A stretch of 33,557 bases of DNA from Planctomycetota bacterium (GCA_963204995.1 CAUJKL010001071.1:1-33557); one strand, 5' to 3'. Shown: positions 24,332 through 33,247, counted from the stretch's first letter. Notes: generated from the letters alone by a model not told the origin. Numbers and translations are program-made.

Positions 24332-25447
24332 TCAAATCGTCAACCAACGATCGCGAGCCACGACATTCCAGCGGTCAACAAGTTTTCCATGAGACACGAC
24401 AAACACCTGCTTGTGCAGCGCCGACGTAGGACAGGTATGACGCGGAATCGCAAACAACTCGTCGCCCGGTTGATACTTGCCGGCGTCAGCGGTTTGAACG
24501 ACAAGATGCTCTTCGTTCTGCAAGACGAGTTTCGCATCGGGGATATCAGGGAAGACAACTCGTCGATCGGCAGGCGGGTCGGATGCGACGGCTTTGTAAC
24601 CGAGATCGAAGGTTACACGGTCAGCCGTCGGGCGGCTGATGACTCGCGTCAAAAGCAAAGCGGCAGCCTGAAAGTCGAGATCGGGAAACATCTGTCCATA
24701 GCCGACATCGTGAAACGCGCAAGTGCCAGGACTCAACTCGATCGCCGGATCATTGACGGTCGCATAGACAGGAAACTGTCCCGTCCCGCCAGCGACAATG
24801 CGAGGCACTGGCCAACCGCGCGCTGCCAACTTATCTCGCAAGCCACTCGCCTGATCCCAACATGCCATCACGGCTTGGCGTCTCTCGTCCAAGTCGGTCT
24901 GATGATTCTGGCCGTCGTACAGATGCAAGCCGCCGGGGATCAGTCCTTCGGCATCGACGATCGCTTTGTAGAGTTCGACCGCGTGTTCGCCGACCTCGAC
25001 GCCCGTGCGATGTTGGCCGGTGTCGAGGTCTAACAACACTTCGATCGTTGTTCCCGCTTGAGACATCGCATTGCTTAACGCTTGAATCGGGGCAGCGTGG
25101 TCCGCCGTCACTGACAGGACGACATCGGGGAACTTCTGACGGAACTTGACCGCTCGAGCGATGTTTGGTCCGACGAGATTGTAGGCCAGGAAAACGTCGC
25201 GAACGCCCGCACTGGCAAGCATCTCGGCTTCGGCGAAGATGGCGGCCTTGTGCTTGGTCACGCCGCTGGCGAGTTGCATCTCGATGATTTCGCGCATCTT
25301 GTGCGTCTTGCAATGCGGCCGCAGTCGCGAGACGTCGCCCGCGATCTCAATCATCTTCGCGATGTTCGATTCGAGGACCTCACGAAAGACGACGATCGCC
25401 GGCGTGATGATCTCCGATGTGTCTTCGACGGTGTAGCGTGCATCCAT
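24332..25447 (-). CDS. D-threonine aldolase / D-serine dehydratase-like PLP enzyme (HxC type)
   Basis: This 371-residue enzyme belongs to the fold-type III group with alanine-racemase-like N-terminal barrels. The PLP lysine lies in RLRPHCKTHKM (about Lys47), the glycine-rich phosphate site is VAGGTGQFPVYA, and the C-terminal domain carries HTCPTSALHK. An H-x-C pair at this place is the zinc site of D-serine dehydratases, whereas D-threonine aldolases use His and Asp, so a dehydratase-like activity is slightly favoured. I chose the ATG at 25447; the track start is upstream in a poorly coding region. It is one of two paralogues in the window, separated by a secreted beta-lactamase-fold gene. 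Confidence 0.88.
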   Translation of the reverse strand: MDARYTVEDTSEIITPAIVVFREVLESNIAKMIEIAGDVSRLRPHCKTHKMREIIEMQLASGVTKHKAAIFAEAEMLASAGVRDVFLAYNLVGPNIARAVKFRQKFPDVVLSVTADHAAPIQALSNAMSQAGTTIEVLLDLDTGQHRTGVEVGEHAVELYKAIVDAEGLIPGGLHLYDGQNHQTDLDERRQAVMACWDQASGLRDKLAARGWPVPRIVAGGTGQFPVYATVNDPAIELSPGTCAFHDVGYGQMFPDLDFQAAALLLTRVISRPTADRVTFDLGYKAVASDPPADRRVVFPDIPDAKLVLQNEEHLVVQTADAGKYQPGDELFAIPRHTCPTSALHKQVFVVSHGKLVDRWNVVARDRWLTI

Positions 25448-25613
25448 GATTGACTCGGTCTCCGGCGATTTGAAACGCAGCAGCGTTTCGGACAGCGTAA
25501 GTGGCCACAAAAAGCACAAAACACACGAAAAAGTGGCGATTGAGAGCAGCAACTAAACCGTCAGATCTTTTTTGTGGATCTTTGTGATTTTCGTGGCAAT
25601 CCCACACGCGACT
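25448..25613. other. A/T-richer intergenic stretch with imperfect inverted repeat
   Basis: The strings GTGGCCACAAAAAGCACAAA and CTTTGTGATTTTCGTGGCAA form an imperfect inverted arrangement around 25500-25600. Base composition differs from the flanking genes. No gene is supported; the 75-residue minus-strand track ORF reads through the repeat. Confidence 0.35.
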
Positions 25614-26651
25614 TCAACGCTTCGTTTGATAGGTCATTTCGTGGCCGTTGGCGGGAATTGAAACGGTGTACGACTTGCTGTCCGGTGCGACCGACAGCTT
25701 GATAAAGTTTCCTTCGCACTCGTCGGCTGCTTTATGGTTGGCAATGAACTCGTCCGCGACATTGTTGACGCTGCCGTCGGGCCGCAGATTCTTGTGAACC
25801 TGATAGATCGCCTGTAGCGATTTCGTATCTTGCAGATTCGCAAAAACCTCTGGCAAACAACCCTTCGTAGGTCCATTGTTCATGATCGCGACACGTGGCT
25901 TGATTGTCTCCAGCACGACGGGGTTGTTACTGGCGTCGAGTCCGTGGTGAGTGACCTGATAGACATCCACTTCGCCGACGAGATTCTTGGGGCAGACCAG
26001 CCGCATTTCTTGATTCCAGGTCAGGTCGCCCGCGTCGTAGAAGCGAAACGCACCGAACTCGATCACGCTGGCCACGCTATTGGCGTTGTCTGATCCGTCG
26101 CGATCTTTGGGCCGATGTGCGGCACAGGCTTCTTCGTTCGTCGCGGCACCCGGCACCAACGACTCCGTCGCGAACGTCTGGCGTGCTGCCACGCAGGTGA
26201 CTTTGATTGGTTGGCCGTCGACGATCTGGCGAACTGACAGCGAGTCGCCCGGATTGATAACGACACGTTTTTTCGCTTTGAATTCGAAGTAATCCTTGCC
26301 CGGGTCGTCGGGCATACCCGCGAACACGCCGTTATCGTAAACCGTGCCGATCGGCAATAAAGTCGCGAGCATCGAAGCACCGCCAAAATGATCGCGATGG
26401 TAGTGTGTCGTGATCAGATGATCGATTCGTTGCAGCCCGGCGACTTTGGTTGCAACATGGGCGATGCGATTGGGGTCGCGAAGACCGGGATTGCCAGCGT
26501 CGATCAGGATCGATTCGTTCGTCGGCGTTACGATCAATGTCGCGGCACCACCTTCGACATCGATCCAGTAAATGTCAAAGCGTCCGTCATCGGAACCGGC
26601 ATAGGAAAAAGCGGGCAACAGAAGCAGGAACACGGCAAGAATGCGCGTCAT
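25614..26651 (-). CDS. Secreted metallo-beta-lactamase-fold (ComEC-like) hydrolase
   Basis: This 345-residue protein has a signal peptide (ILAVFLLLLPAFSYA) and a metallo-beta-lactamase core with the metal motif THYHRDH (His83, His85, Asp87, His88), a later Asp in YDAGDLTW and His in VTHHGLDASNN. The layout is like the C-terminal hydrolase domain of ComEC and free-standing relatives, proposed to act on nucleic acids or phosphoesters; the substrate here is unknown. The ATG at 26651 has AGAGAG upstream. It sits between two D-amino-acid-type PLP genes on the same strand. Confidence 0.9.
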   Translation of the reverse strand: MTRILAVFLLLLPAFSYAGSDDGRFDIYWIDVEGGAATLIVTPTNESILIDAGNPGLRDPNRIAHVATKVAGLQRIDHLITTHYHRDHFGGASMLATLLPIGTVYDNGVFAGMPDDPGKDYFEFKAKKRVVINPGDSLSVRQIVDGQPIKVTCVAARQTFATESLVPGAATNEEACAAHRPKDRDGSDNANSVASVIEFGAFRFYDAGDLTWNQEMRLVCPKNLVGEVDVYQVTHHGLDASNNPVVLETIKPRVAIMNNGPTKGCLPEVFANLQDTKSLQAIYQVHKNLRPDGSVNNVADEFIANHKAADECEGNFIKLSVAPDSKSYTVSIPANGHEMTYQTKR

Positions 26652-26744
26652 CGGTGTATCTCTCTGGATGGTTAATAAGTCCCAGCTGAATTGCCTTCAC
26701 AGTATCAGCGATTCGCACCCTCAATTCAACGCTCCCGCCGCATC

Positions 26745-26805
26745 TTCCTACCCCCAATCTTCCTACCTTATTCCGAAAGTAAGGTAGGAAGATTAGGGGT
26801 AGGAA
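26745..26805. repeat. 26-bp near-perfect hairpin
   Basis: TTCCTACCCCCAATCTTCCT and the following ACCTTA pair with the arm at 26780-26805 with one mismatch and a 9-nt loop. It starts 15 nt beyond the stop codon of the 366-residue PLP enzyme gene. No T-run follows. A REP-like or mRNA 3'-end stabilising element is likely. Confidence 0.85.
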
Positions 26806-26819
26806 AATGGCAGTCGGGA

Positions 26820-27920
26820 TTACTGGAGGCGACCGCGTCCTTCTAAGGGCCAGATGGCTTCGAGCTTATCGCCGCGAAACGCCAGAAAGTTGTCATGCAA
26901 GACACAGGTCAAGTCGCTGTAGCCGGGGATGATCTCCAAGCGGTCGCCAATCTTGAGATCTTGCGCGGAGGGATCGAGCGTCAGCGTACCATGCTCGGCG
27001 GACAGCGATTTAACATGGATGTCATCGCGGCCGCAGACCAGCGGCTTATGCACCCAGCCGTCCATTGTCTTGCGACCGGCATCGATGATCGCTCGGTCAG
27101 GAGCCGGGCGACTGACGATCGTTGTCAGGACGGTCAGTGCATACTTCCAATCGGAAATGTTGCAACCGTAGCGATAGAAGGCGTCCATAAACATTCCGCC
27201 GCCCGCTTGCATTTCGGTAATCCCCGGCGCACCAACGGAGTACTTGAACGAACCGGTGCCGCCGCACGAAACGATCCCGCAAGGCAAACCGGCTTGGCGA
27301 ATCTGGTCGGCAGTATCCGTCAACACTTTCAACGCGGCCAAAATCGCCGCTGCCTTTTCGTCGCCGTCTTCCATCGTCAACAAGTGGCCTTCGTATCCCA
27401 TGATGCCGGCCAGCGTCAGCCCCGGCAGTTCATGGATCTGGCGTGCAAGTTCAACGGCAGGCCCGCCCGCCGCCACGCCGACTCGTCCCAAGCCGATGTC
27501 CACTTCAGCAATCACGCGCAGCGAGAGTCCCGCCGCCGACATCGCTGTGCTGAACGCCAGGGCTTGGTCGAGGTGATCGACACACACGACGGGATCGGCG
27601 ATGCGTCGCAAGTCGACCAATCGGGCCACTTTCTTCGGACCAACGATCAGATTAGCGATCAACGTATCGTTGACACCGCCTTGAGCCATCACTTCGGCTT
27701 CGCCCAGCTTGGCACAGGTGACGCCGATGGCACCGGCGGCGATCAGCTTCTTCGCCAACAGAGGAGACTTGTGACACTTCGAATGCGGCCGCCAATCGAT
27801 GCCATGTTCGCGACAGGCGTCCGACATGGCGGCGATGTTTGCTTCGAGTGCATCCAAATCAACGCACAGCGACGGTGTATCGAGATCGGCCTTGGTGCAT
27901 CCAAGGTGAGGCAAGGTCAT
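26820..27920 (-). CDS. D-threonine aldolase / DSD1-family PLP enzyme
   Basis: This 366-residue enzyme is a paralogue of the one at 24332. It has the same layout: DTPSLCVDLDALEANI at the start, the PLP lysine in DWRPHSKCHKSP (about Lys48), the phosphate-binding SCGGTGSFKYS and a C-terminal beta domain. At the usual metal site it reads VLHDNFLAF, so the cysteine of D-serine dehydratases is missing. This may mean a different metal or none. Family reactions are cleavage of D-3-hydroxy-amino acids or dehydration of D-serine; the substrate is unknown. The start is the ATG at 27920. Confidence 0.88.
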   Translation of the reverse strand: MTLPHLGCTKADLDTPSLCVDLDALEANIAAMSDACREHGIDWRPHSKCHKSPLLAKKLIAAGAIGVTCAKLGEAEVMAQGGVNDTLIANLIVGPKKVARLVDLRRIADPVVCVDHLDQALAFSTAMSAAGLSLRVIAEVDIGLGRVGVAAGGPAVELARQIHELPGLTLAGIMGYEGHLLTMEDGDEKAAAILAALKVLTDTADQIRQAGLPCGIVSCGGTGSFKYSVGAPGITEMQAGGGMFMDAFYRYGCNISDWKYALTVLTTIVSRPAPDRAIIDAGRKTMDGWVHKPLVCGRDDIHVKSLSAEHGTLTLDPSAQDLKIGDRLEIIPGYSDLTCVLHDNFLAFRGDKLEAIWPLEGRGRLQ

Positions 27921-27981
27921 GGCATCGCGGCTGGTAGCCGCCTCCGGGCGATGAACGGGAAGATGGTCAATGCAGGCGAGG

Positions 27982-28443
27982 CTATTTTACCTCTTCGCCG
28001 ACCATTCGATAGATAGCCAGATGTTTGCCGTCGGGGCCGATGAACTCGCTGATCTCGAATTTGCCCTCAACCGAGACCGGGCGGACGGTGAACGAGGCGG
28101 ATTTCCCTGGCGCCATCTCGACCAGAATGCAATCGTACAAAGCCGCACCGGGACCGAAGCAGCATTCCATGTTGTCGCGTACGAGTACGAACTGCTTGAT
28201 GCCCTTTTGCTGGAAGCTGGGCAGTATGTAGCCGCGAATCTTGACGGGACTGTCGGCGAGTTTCTCGATCTTCTCGGTCAGCATCTCGCGTTTGAAAGGT
28301 GCGCCCTTCTCGATTTCAAACTTGATGTCATCGAAAGTGAGGTCTTGGAGCTTGACGTCATCGGCGGCCTGGGCATTGTGCGAGCAAAACGCAACTAGCA
28401 CCACGGCGAAATAAATGGAAGTCTTCGTCCAACCGTAATTCAT
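27982..28443 (-). CDS. Secreted DUF3299-type protein
   Basis: This 153-residue protein has a signal peptide (TSIYFAVVLVAFCSHNAQA) and a DUF3299-like domain with KIRGYILPSF, KQFVLVRDNMECCFGP and DCILVEM. The Cys-Cys pair could bind metal. It shares this core with the C-terminal half of the upstream gene, whose stop overlaps its start by 4 nt (ATGA), so the two are coupled. Family members often sit with ABC transporters and metal-related genes, and an ABC ATPase and permease lie upstream here. A periplasmic metal-handling role is inference. Confidence 0.85.
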   Translation of the reverse strand: MNYGWTKTSIYFAVVLVAFCSHNAQAADDVKLQDLTFDDIKFEIEKGAPFKREMLTEKIEKLADSPVKIRGYILPSFQQKGIKQFVLVRDNMECCFGPGAALYDCILVEMAPGKSASFTVRPVSVEGKFEISEFIGPDGKHLAIYRMVGEEVK

Positions 28444-29114
28444 CGCAGGTGCTTCGCTTTCAGTTGATAGTAGACGCCATTGACACCCGACACAGGCTTT
28501 AACGACGTGTCGACTTTCAATTCGCCGGCCAGTTTGCGTTTACGCATGTCATAGGCAGTCTGCAGCGGCTCTTCTAGCGTGACTTCGATCATGTCCGTCA
28601 ATTTCGGCTGACCACCGAAACAACAGGTGCCTAGATCGGGCACGAGGACAAATCGTTTGATGTTGTACTGCTGACCGTCCGGGTAAAGATACCCTTTGAC
28701 AAAGATCTTTTTGCCGTTCAACTCCAATGCGTGAGGCGGCACCGGCATCCGAAAGTCGTCCTTATCCGGTTGGAGTTCAGCAAAGGAGATTCGCAGGTAA
28801 CCGTCGGGCACTTCCGTCGCGTAGACATAAGAGTGTCTCGCGACACCGCCAATGAAGAGACAGGCACCGAGAATCGCTCCGCCAAGGGCGAGCGTCCTCC
28901 CCGTCAGTTCGTTGGGATAACGCACGACACTGCGATATCCGGCGATCCCGAGGATGGCGGCGACGATTGCCAAGATTAGCAAGGGAGCGGCATACAATCC
29001 CAGTATGGACAGCAGACCAAGGACGAACGAGGCGACCGCGGACTTGCTTATCGCGCGATACGGCTCGAAGCCCTCTTCTCTCACTGAATCAACAGTTGCT
29101 GCTTCGCTTCGCAT
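28440..29114 (-). CDS. Membrane protein with DUF4190-like helices and DUF3299-type C-terminus
   Basis: This 224-residue protein has three membrane segments in its first half (AVASFVLGLLSILGLYAA, LLILAIVAAILGIAGY and LALGGAILGACLFIGGVA), as in DUF4190 proteins, then a periplasmic DUF3299-type domain (KIFVKGYLYPDG, KRFVLVPDLGTCCFGG). The domain repeats the pattern of the next gene, including the Cys-Cys-Phe-Gly. Its ATG start at 29114 lies 73 nt after the preceding gene's stop codon. The pair may form a membrane-anchored and a free form of the same metal-binding module. The function is unproven. Confidence 0.85.
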   Translation of the reverse strand: MRSEAATVDSVREEGFEPYRAISKSAVASFVLGLLSILGLYAAPLLILAIVAAILGIAGYRSVVRYPNELTGRTLALGGAILGACLFIGGVARHSYVYATEVPDGYLRISFAELQPDKDDFRMPVPPHALELNGKKIFVKGYLYPDGQQYNIKRFVLVPDLGTCCFGGQPKLTDMIEVTLEEPLQTAYDMRKRKLAGELKVDTSLKPVSGVNGVYYQLKAKHLR

Positions 29115-29187
29115 ATCAGTTCCCTAAACGCAATGTAAACGATCAGTTCTCGAACCGAAAAGTCTACGTTGCGACTTCCGCGAGGGT

Positions 29188-30363
29188 TCAACTCTCTGCG
29201 GGTGCTGCCGCACCTTTGGAGCCGCCAAACGGAAAGAACGTGTTCGCTCGCTTGACTGCCGCCGGATCGATCTTTTCGAGTTCTTTGATCTGCTCCGCAG
29301 CCGCCGGATCGGGACAAGCTCGCAGGTAGTTAATCACGGGAACACGAACCCAGCTGGATTTTTCATCCGCTTCCTTAAACAACTGAACGAGGCGCGGCAT
29401 CGAGTCCCAGTCTTCCCAACGGGCCAGATCGGGAATCACCAGATCGGCGAGCTGTGGTCGGTCCAGCATGTATCGCAGCCCTTCGAGAATCCGCTTTTTG
29501 GGAACCACATCGGTCTCGCTGCCGTGGAATCGGAGAGCCATGATCGCCGCATAGGTATCCGCATACTCAGCCTTGTCGTTCTTCAGAAACAATTCCTCGA
29601 CCAACGGCATCCCTTCGCCGCCCTTGAGCGTGAGGTAGCAGCCGATCATCGCATCGAGCCCGGCTTTCGCCTTGCGATCGTCGGAGCGGAGCATCGTTTC
29701 GAGCAAGGGCAGATCCTTCTCGGTGCCACACACGCCAAGCATCGTCAGATACAGACGTCGCCGACTGGCGGGGATGTCACCGTCTTGAATCCATTCAAGC
29801 AACTTGGCGTGATCCATATCTGGCTTGAGGGCAATCACGGTTGCGTACGGAGCTTTCGCGAATTCGTCGTAAGCATCACGAGCCAACATCTCGTCGTCGT
29901 CTTCCAGATGCTTCTGGAAGAACTTCAGGCGTACGGCACCGTCCTTCGGCAAAGCGAGCAATTCCGGAATGTACTTGCGAGCGCGATCGGTCAACTGTAA
30001 CGGCGTGGACCACATGATCTTCGGAGGATCAACTCCCATGATCAGGAAGGGCTTACCCAACTGTCCATCACCGAAGTAGATGGTTTCGATCGTAGGCGTT
30101 TCAAGCAGAAAGTTGCCGCCCTTCACGATCTGAACGATCTGAAACGTCGCCTTCGGAGTTTCGCGGCTGGCGACATCTCCACCCGCTTCGCTCTTCGTCG
30201 GCAGCTTGACCAGTTCGCCAATGACGACCGCGTCCATCGAGTCGATCTCTTCGGTAAACGTCTGCGACACGGCAGCACAGAACGGACAGGCTTCCAAGTT
30301 TGAAACGGACGCGACGGATACAAGTGCGAAAGACAGCAGGCTAGATATCGCCAAGCGAATCAT
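29188..30363 (-). CDS. Secreted CPFC-motif protein with HEAT-like repeats
   Basis: This 391-residue protein begins with a signal peptide (MIRLAISSLLSFALVSVAS) followed at once by ACPFCAAVSQTF. The CxxC could be a redox or metal site. The sequence LEAC is a weak lipobox, so a lipoprotein is possible but not convincing. The second half has repeated helical units (ARDAYDEFAKAPYATVIAL, DLPLLETMLRSDDRKAKAGL and similar), as in HEAT-type scaffolds. I chose the ATG at 30363, inside the track ORF. It lies between the ABC permease and the DUF3299 genes on the same strand, so a shared job in the envelope is likely. The function is unknown. Confidence 0.8.
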   Translation of the reverse strand: MIRLAISSLLSFALVSVASVSNLEACPFCAAVSQTFTEEIDSMDAVVIGELVKLPTKSEAGGDVASRETPKATFQIVQIVKGGNFLLETPTIETIYFGDGQLGKPFLIMGVDPPKIMWSTPLQLTDRARKYIPELLALPKDGAVRLKFFQKHLEDDDEMLARDAYDEFAKAPYATVIALKPDMDHAKLLEWIQDGDIPASRRRLYLTMLGVCGTEKDLPLLETMLRSDDRKAKAGLDAMIGCYLTLKGGEGMPLVEELFLKNDKAEYADTYAAIMALRFHGSETDVVPKKRILEGLRYMLDRPQLADLVIPDLARWEDWDSMPRLVQLFKEADEKSSWVRVPVINYLRACPDPAAAEQIKELEKIDPAAVKRANTFFPFGGSKGAAAPAES

Positions 30364-30454
30364 GGCTTCATTCCTTGTCAGGGGTGGGTGTTGGTAGCAG
30401 AGGCTTCCGGCCACCGTTTACTAACTGCGGGCGTGGTGGCTGGAAACTATCATC

Positions 30455-32047
30455 TCACGATCCTAGCGACTTTGCCACATCGGTTCGATAGGCGGACATC
30501 GCAGGGAGGAAACCGACCGAGATTGCCAACAGCAACAACGCGGGAATCAGCAGCATTTCGGGCGGTACACTCCCTATTATGGGCCCTAAACCAAAAAGCT
30601 CAAGGTTCTCGATCGGTGGAGCAAAGCTGGTAAAGCCGATCGGAACCCCCGTTCGCTGTTCGACAGCATCGCTCACGACAGGCAGCGCCATCAGCAAATG
30701 AGCACCAATCCAGCCAATCATACCGCCGCCGACCGACAGCAAGATCGACTCGAACAAGATCACGGCCATCACGGTTCCACGACTCGCACCGAGGGCTCGC
30801 ATGACAGCAATCTCGTGCTTGCGGTCGCTCATCGAGTTGTAAATGCTGACCAGGATGCTGATCCCCGAGACGAAACAGACGAGTGCTGTGATGCCCAAGA
30901 GCGCCGCCTGAATCGGTGCGACGATGAAGGAAAACAAATTCGTGATTTCGCGAATCGGCAAGACACATTGCGCCACCGGACCTTCGTTAATGGTGGTGGG
31001 CAGTCCCACCGCAATCATCGGGTTCACGGTGCGGAGCAAGATGGCAGTGACTTCGCGTTGCTCGACGGGCAACGGTTCGCTTGGTGCGTTGTCGGGAGCG
31101 TGGTCGTGGTCGTGAGTTTCTGCGGGTTTGACGAATCCTCCGGCGATCCCGCCGAAGCCGGATGCAGGCTGTTCTTCTTCCTCGTCCTTGGGCAAAGGCT
31201 TCGCGTGATCTTCCATCAAGTAGAAGCCTTCCATGTTGATGAACACAGCCCGGTCGTTGGGCGTGCCAGTTGGCTTCAAGATCCCGACCACGGTAAATTG
31301 ATTCGCGTGGCCCTCACCCTCGGGATCGCCATGTGCCGGCGAGATGCCTTGCCCGATCGTCACGTTCATCTCGCGAGCCACGGTCGCACCGACGACGGCC
31401 TCGAAGTATCCGTGCTCGTCGTTCCACTCCTCGAAGTTGCGTCCCTGCGAGAATTCATACGTCTTGTCGTCGTACGGGCCGAACGTCAGCTTATTGAACA
31501 AGTCGGGCGTCGTGCCGACGACTCGGAACTGCCCGAAGTAATCGCCCAAGCACAACGGAATGGCTAACGCGCTGTACATTCCGAACTTGCCGCTGCGTTC
31601 CAGATCCAGGGCATTCGCATCGGACACTCGTAGCGACTCGCTGGCGAGAAGCCCACCGATCCCCGCGAGTCCATCCGCGCCGAGCAGCGACAAGGCCTCG
31701 ATGCTTTCCCATCCTGCGTCGTGAACGCGCGCACGAATCGAATGCTCGAGCGCGTGTTTGCGCTCATCACCGCCAGTAAATTCCAGGTAGTACTCGTACG
31801 GGATGTTCTCGACGGGTTGGCTCAAGTAGTAGACGGTATTGAGCGTCAGTTGCAGCTTGCCGCCTTTGGCACCCACGATCAAGTTGTAACCGAGGCTGGA
31901 GTTGTTTCGAAACGACTGCGACACGACGCCGTGGATCGAAAGCACGGCGACCACGAGCAACACACCGAGCGCCATCGACAGCGCGGTTAGCGCGGACGCC
32001 AAGCCGCGTTGTTGAATGCTTCGCCAGGCTATCTTCCACAGACTCAT
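30455..32047 (-). CDS. ABC transporter permease (MacB/FtsX type) with His-rich loop
   Basis: This 530-residue permease starts with a membrane helix (SALTALSMALGVLLVVAVLS), then has a large MacB-type periplasmic core, and ends in three more helices, including the coupling segment SDRKHEIAVMRALGASRGTV. That is the layout of the FtsX/LolC/MacB superfamily, which moves lipids, lipoproteins, or peptides, or signals across the membrane, rather than importing solutes. An insertion in the periplasmic part (ETHDHDHAPDNAP, about residue 312) is rich in His and Asp and may bind metal. It follows the ATPase gene after 5 nt. The ATG start at 32047 is well placed. Confidence 0.92.
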   Translation of the reverse strand: MSLWKIAWRSIQQRGLASALTALSMALGVLLVVAVLSIHGVVSQSFRNNSSLGYNLIVGAKGGKLQLTLNTVYYLSQPVENIPYEYYLEFTGGDERKHALEHSIRARVHDAGWESIEALSLLGADGLAGIGGLLASESLRVSDANALDLERSGKFGMYSALAIPLCLGDYFGQFRVVGTTPDLFNKLTFGPYDDKTYEFSQGRNFEEWNDEHGYFEAVVGATVAREMNVTIGQGISPAHGDPEGEGHANQFTVVGILKPTGTPNDRAVFINMEGFYLMEDHAKPLPKDEEEEQPASGFGGIAGGFVKPAETHDHDHAPDNAPSEPLPVEQREVTAILLRTVNPMIAVGLPTTINEGPVAQCVLPIREITNLFSFIVAPIQAALLGITALVCFVSGISILVSIYNSMSDRKHEIAVMRALGASRGTVMAVILFESILLSVGGGMIGWIGAHLLMALPVVSDAVEQRTGVPIGFTSFAPPIENLELFGLGPIIGSVPPEMLLIPALLLLAISVGFLPAMSAYRTDVAKSLGS

Positions 32048-32052
32048 GGGTG

Positions 32053-32754
32053 TTAGGGATGAGGGTTGAGGGATGAGGGATGAGAGATGGTCGCGAGGAC
32101 TTTGTTAATGTCTTCCAAGCGGTCTGCGCGATCGAATTGGTCCGCGACTTCCATCGAGTGTGTGACGAGGATCATGGCGATCTTCTCTTCGCGGCACGTT
32201 TCTCGGATCAAGTCGATAACGTTCTGTTGATTCGCCGGATCAACATTGGCCGTCGGTTCGTCAGCCAGCAGCAATCGCGGCTGATTGGCCAACGCGCGCG
32301 CGACAGCAACGCGTTGTTGCTCGCCGACGGATAACGCAGAGGGCTTATGTTGCGATCGTGCGCTCAAACCGACGCGGTCGATTAGCTGCTCGGCTCGCTT
32401 GACGTTGTATTTCCGCCGTGCGAATGTCATCCCGAGCAGCACATTTTCGAGGGCCGAGAAGCCCGGCAACAGGTTGAATGTTTGAAACACATATCCGAGT
32501 TTGGCCGCCCGATACCGATCTCGGCCTGCCTCCGAGAGCGTCGTCACATCGTGCCCATCGAGTCGAACGACGCCGGAATCCGGTCGGCTAATGCCAGCGA
32601 TCACATGCAGCAAGGTGGACTTGCCACATCCGCTTCGCCCCAGCAGCACCATCTGCTCGGCGGCCTCGACCCGAAAGCTCGGAATATCAAGGACCGGCAG
32701 CACATGCCCATTGGGCTCGATGTACGATTTCTTTAGATTCTCAAGCTGGAGCAT
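32053..32754 (-). CDS. ABC transporter ATP-binding protein (LolD/MacB type)
   Basis: This 233-residue ATPase has all nucleotide-binding motifs: Walker A (GRSGCGKST), Q-loop (YVFQTFNLLPGF), signature (LSVGEQQRVAVARAL), Walker B (LLLADEPT) and H-loop (VTHSMEV). The length and the sequence around the signature fit the LolD/MacB/FtsE group, agreeing with the permease 5 nt downstream. I chose the ATG at 32754; a TTG at 32769 is possible and neither has a strong Shine-Dalgarno sequence. It is the first clear gene of the five-gene operon ending at 27982. Confidence 0.93.
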   Translation of the reverse strand: MLQLENLKKSYIEPNGHVLPVLDIPSFRVEAAEQMVLLGRSGCGKSTLLHVIAGISRPDSGVVRLDGHDVTTLSEAGRDRYRAAKLGYVFQTFNLLPGFSALENVLLGMTFARRKYNVKRAEQLIDRVGLSARSQHKPSALSVGEQQRVAVARALANQPRLLLADEPTANVDPANQQNVIDLIRETCREEKIAMILVTHSMEVADQFDRADRLEDINKVLATISHPSSLNPHP

Positions 32755-32802
32755 CAAAGCGGTGGTCAATCATTGCTTGCCAAGTCGTGGAACGCTAACA
32801 AC

Positions 32803-32943
32803 TTACATGGTTTGACGCAGCGGGAGAAGGCGGGTGACACGGTCGAGGACGGCTTCAATACGTTCGCCATCCGCACTGTGTTCGCAATGTGCAAAAGGGG
32901 AACTCAAAAGGATGCCCTCAAGCTCGTGCAGCTCACGGCACAT
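32803..32943 (-). CDS. Possible small protein, 46 residues, upstream of the ABC genes
   Basis: A 46-residue minus-strand frame begins MCRELHELEGILLSSPFA and ends VLDRVTRLLPLRQTM, with natural amphipathic helical composition and two cysteines. It is below the track cutoff. It starts at an ATG (32943) without a clear Shine-Dalgarno sequence and ends 48 nt before the ATPase start, so it could be the first gene or a leader of the ABC operon. The same frame stays open for about 20 codons upstream without another ATG. I do not recognise it. A chance frame or a remnant is possible. Confidence 0.35.
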   Translation of the reverse strand: MCRELHELEGILLSSPFAHCEHSADGERIEAVLDRVTRLLPLRQTM

Positions 32944-33247
32944 GTTTGCGTCGTAAAATGTCGAACTGAAATGGTTCGTATGGAATGTGGTTCTGCGACG
33001 AACATTTTCGCGGCTTCGCCACCACGCAGCTCAAGTGAGACACCTCCAAGTTAAGTGCTGGCCCTGGAGCCACATATGGGGTGATGTGTGATTGACGAAG
33101 CGCTGACGGCATGCTCTGTTAACCCAGGTGAGGTACGTTAAATAAGCTGGGCACAAGCGCAGTCCCGGCAGTCGCTCATTCAGGCAGAATGGCAGTTGGC
33201 ATGGATTGGAAAGCAGACCGATTGTGGAGTTATCTGGCGAGAGGGCA
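32944..33247. other. Apparently gene-free stretch near the right end
   Basis: I saw no credible gene here. Track ORFs on both strands have mixed, unlikely composition. The upstream part may hold the promoter of the leftward ABC operon, but no clear -35/-10 pair could be named. Confidence 0.4.

Noticed and set aside
26895-28016. 373-residue plus-strand ORF
   Set aside because: It is antisense to the DSD1-type enzyme gene and reads as its shadow.
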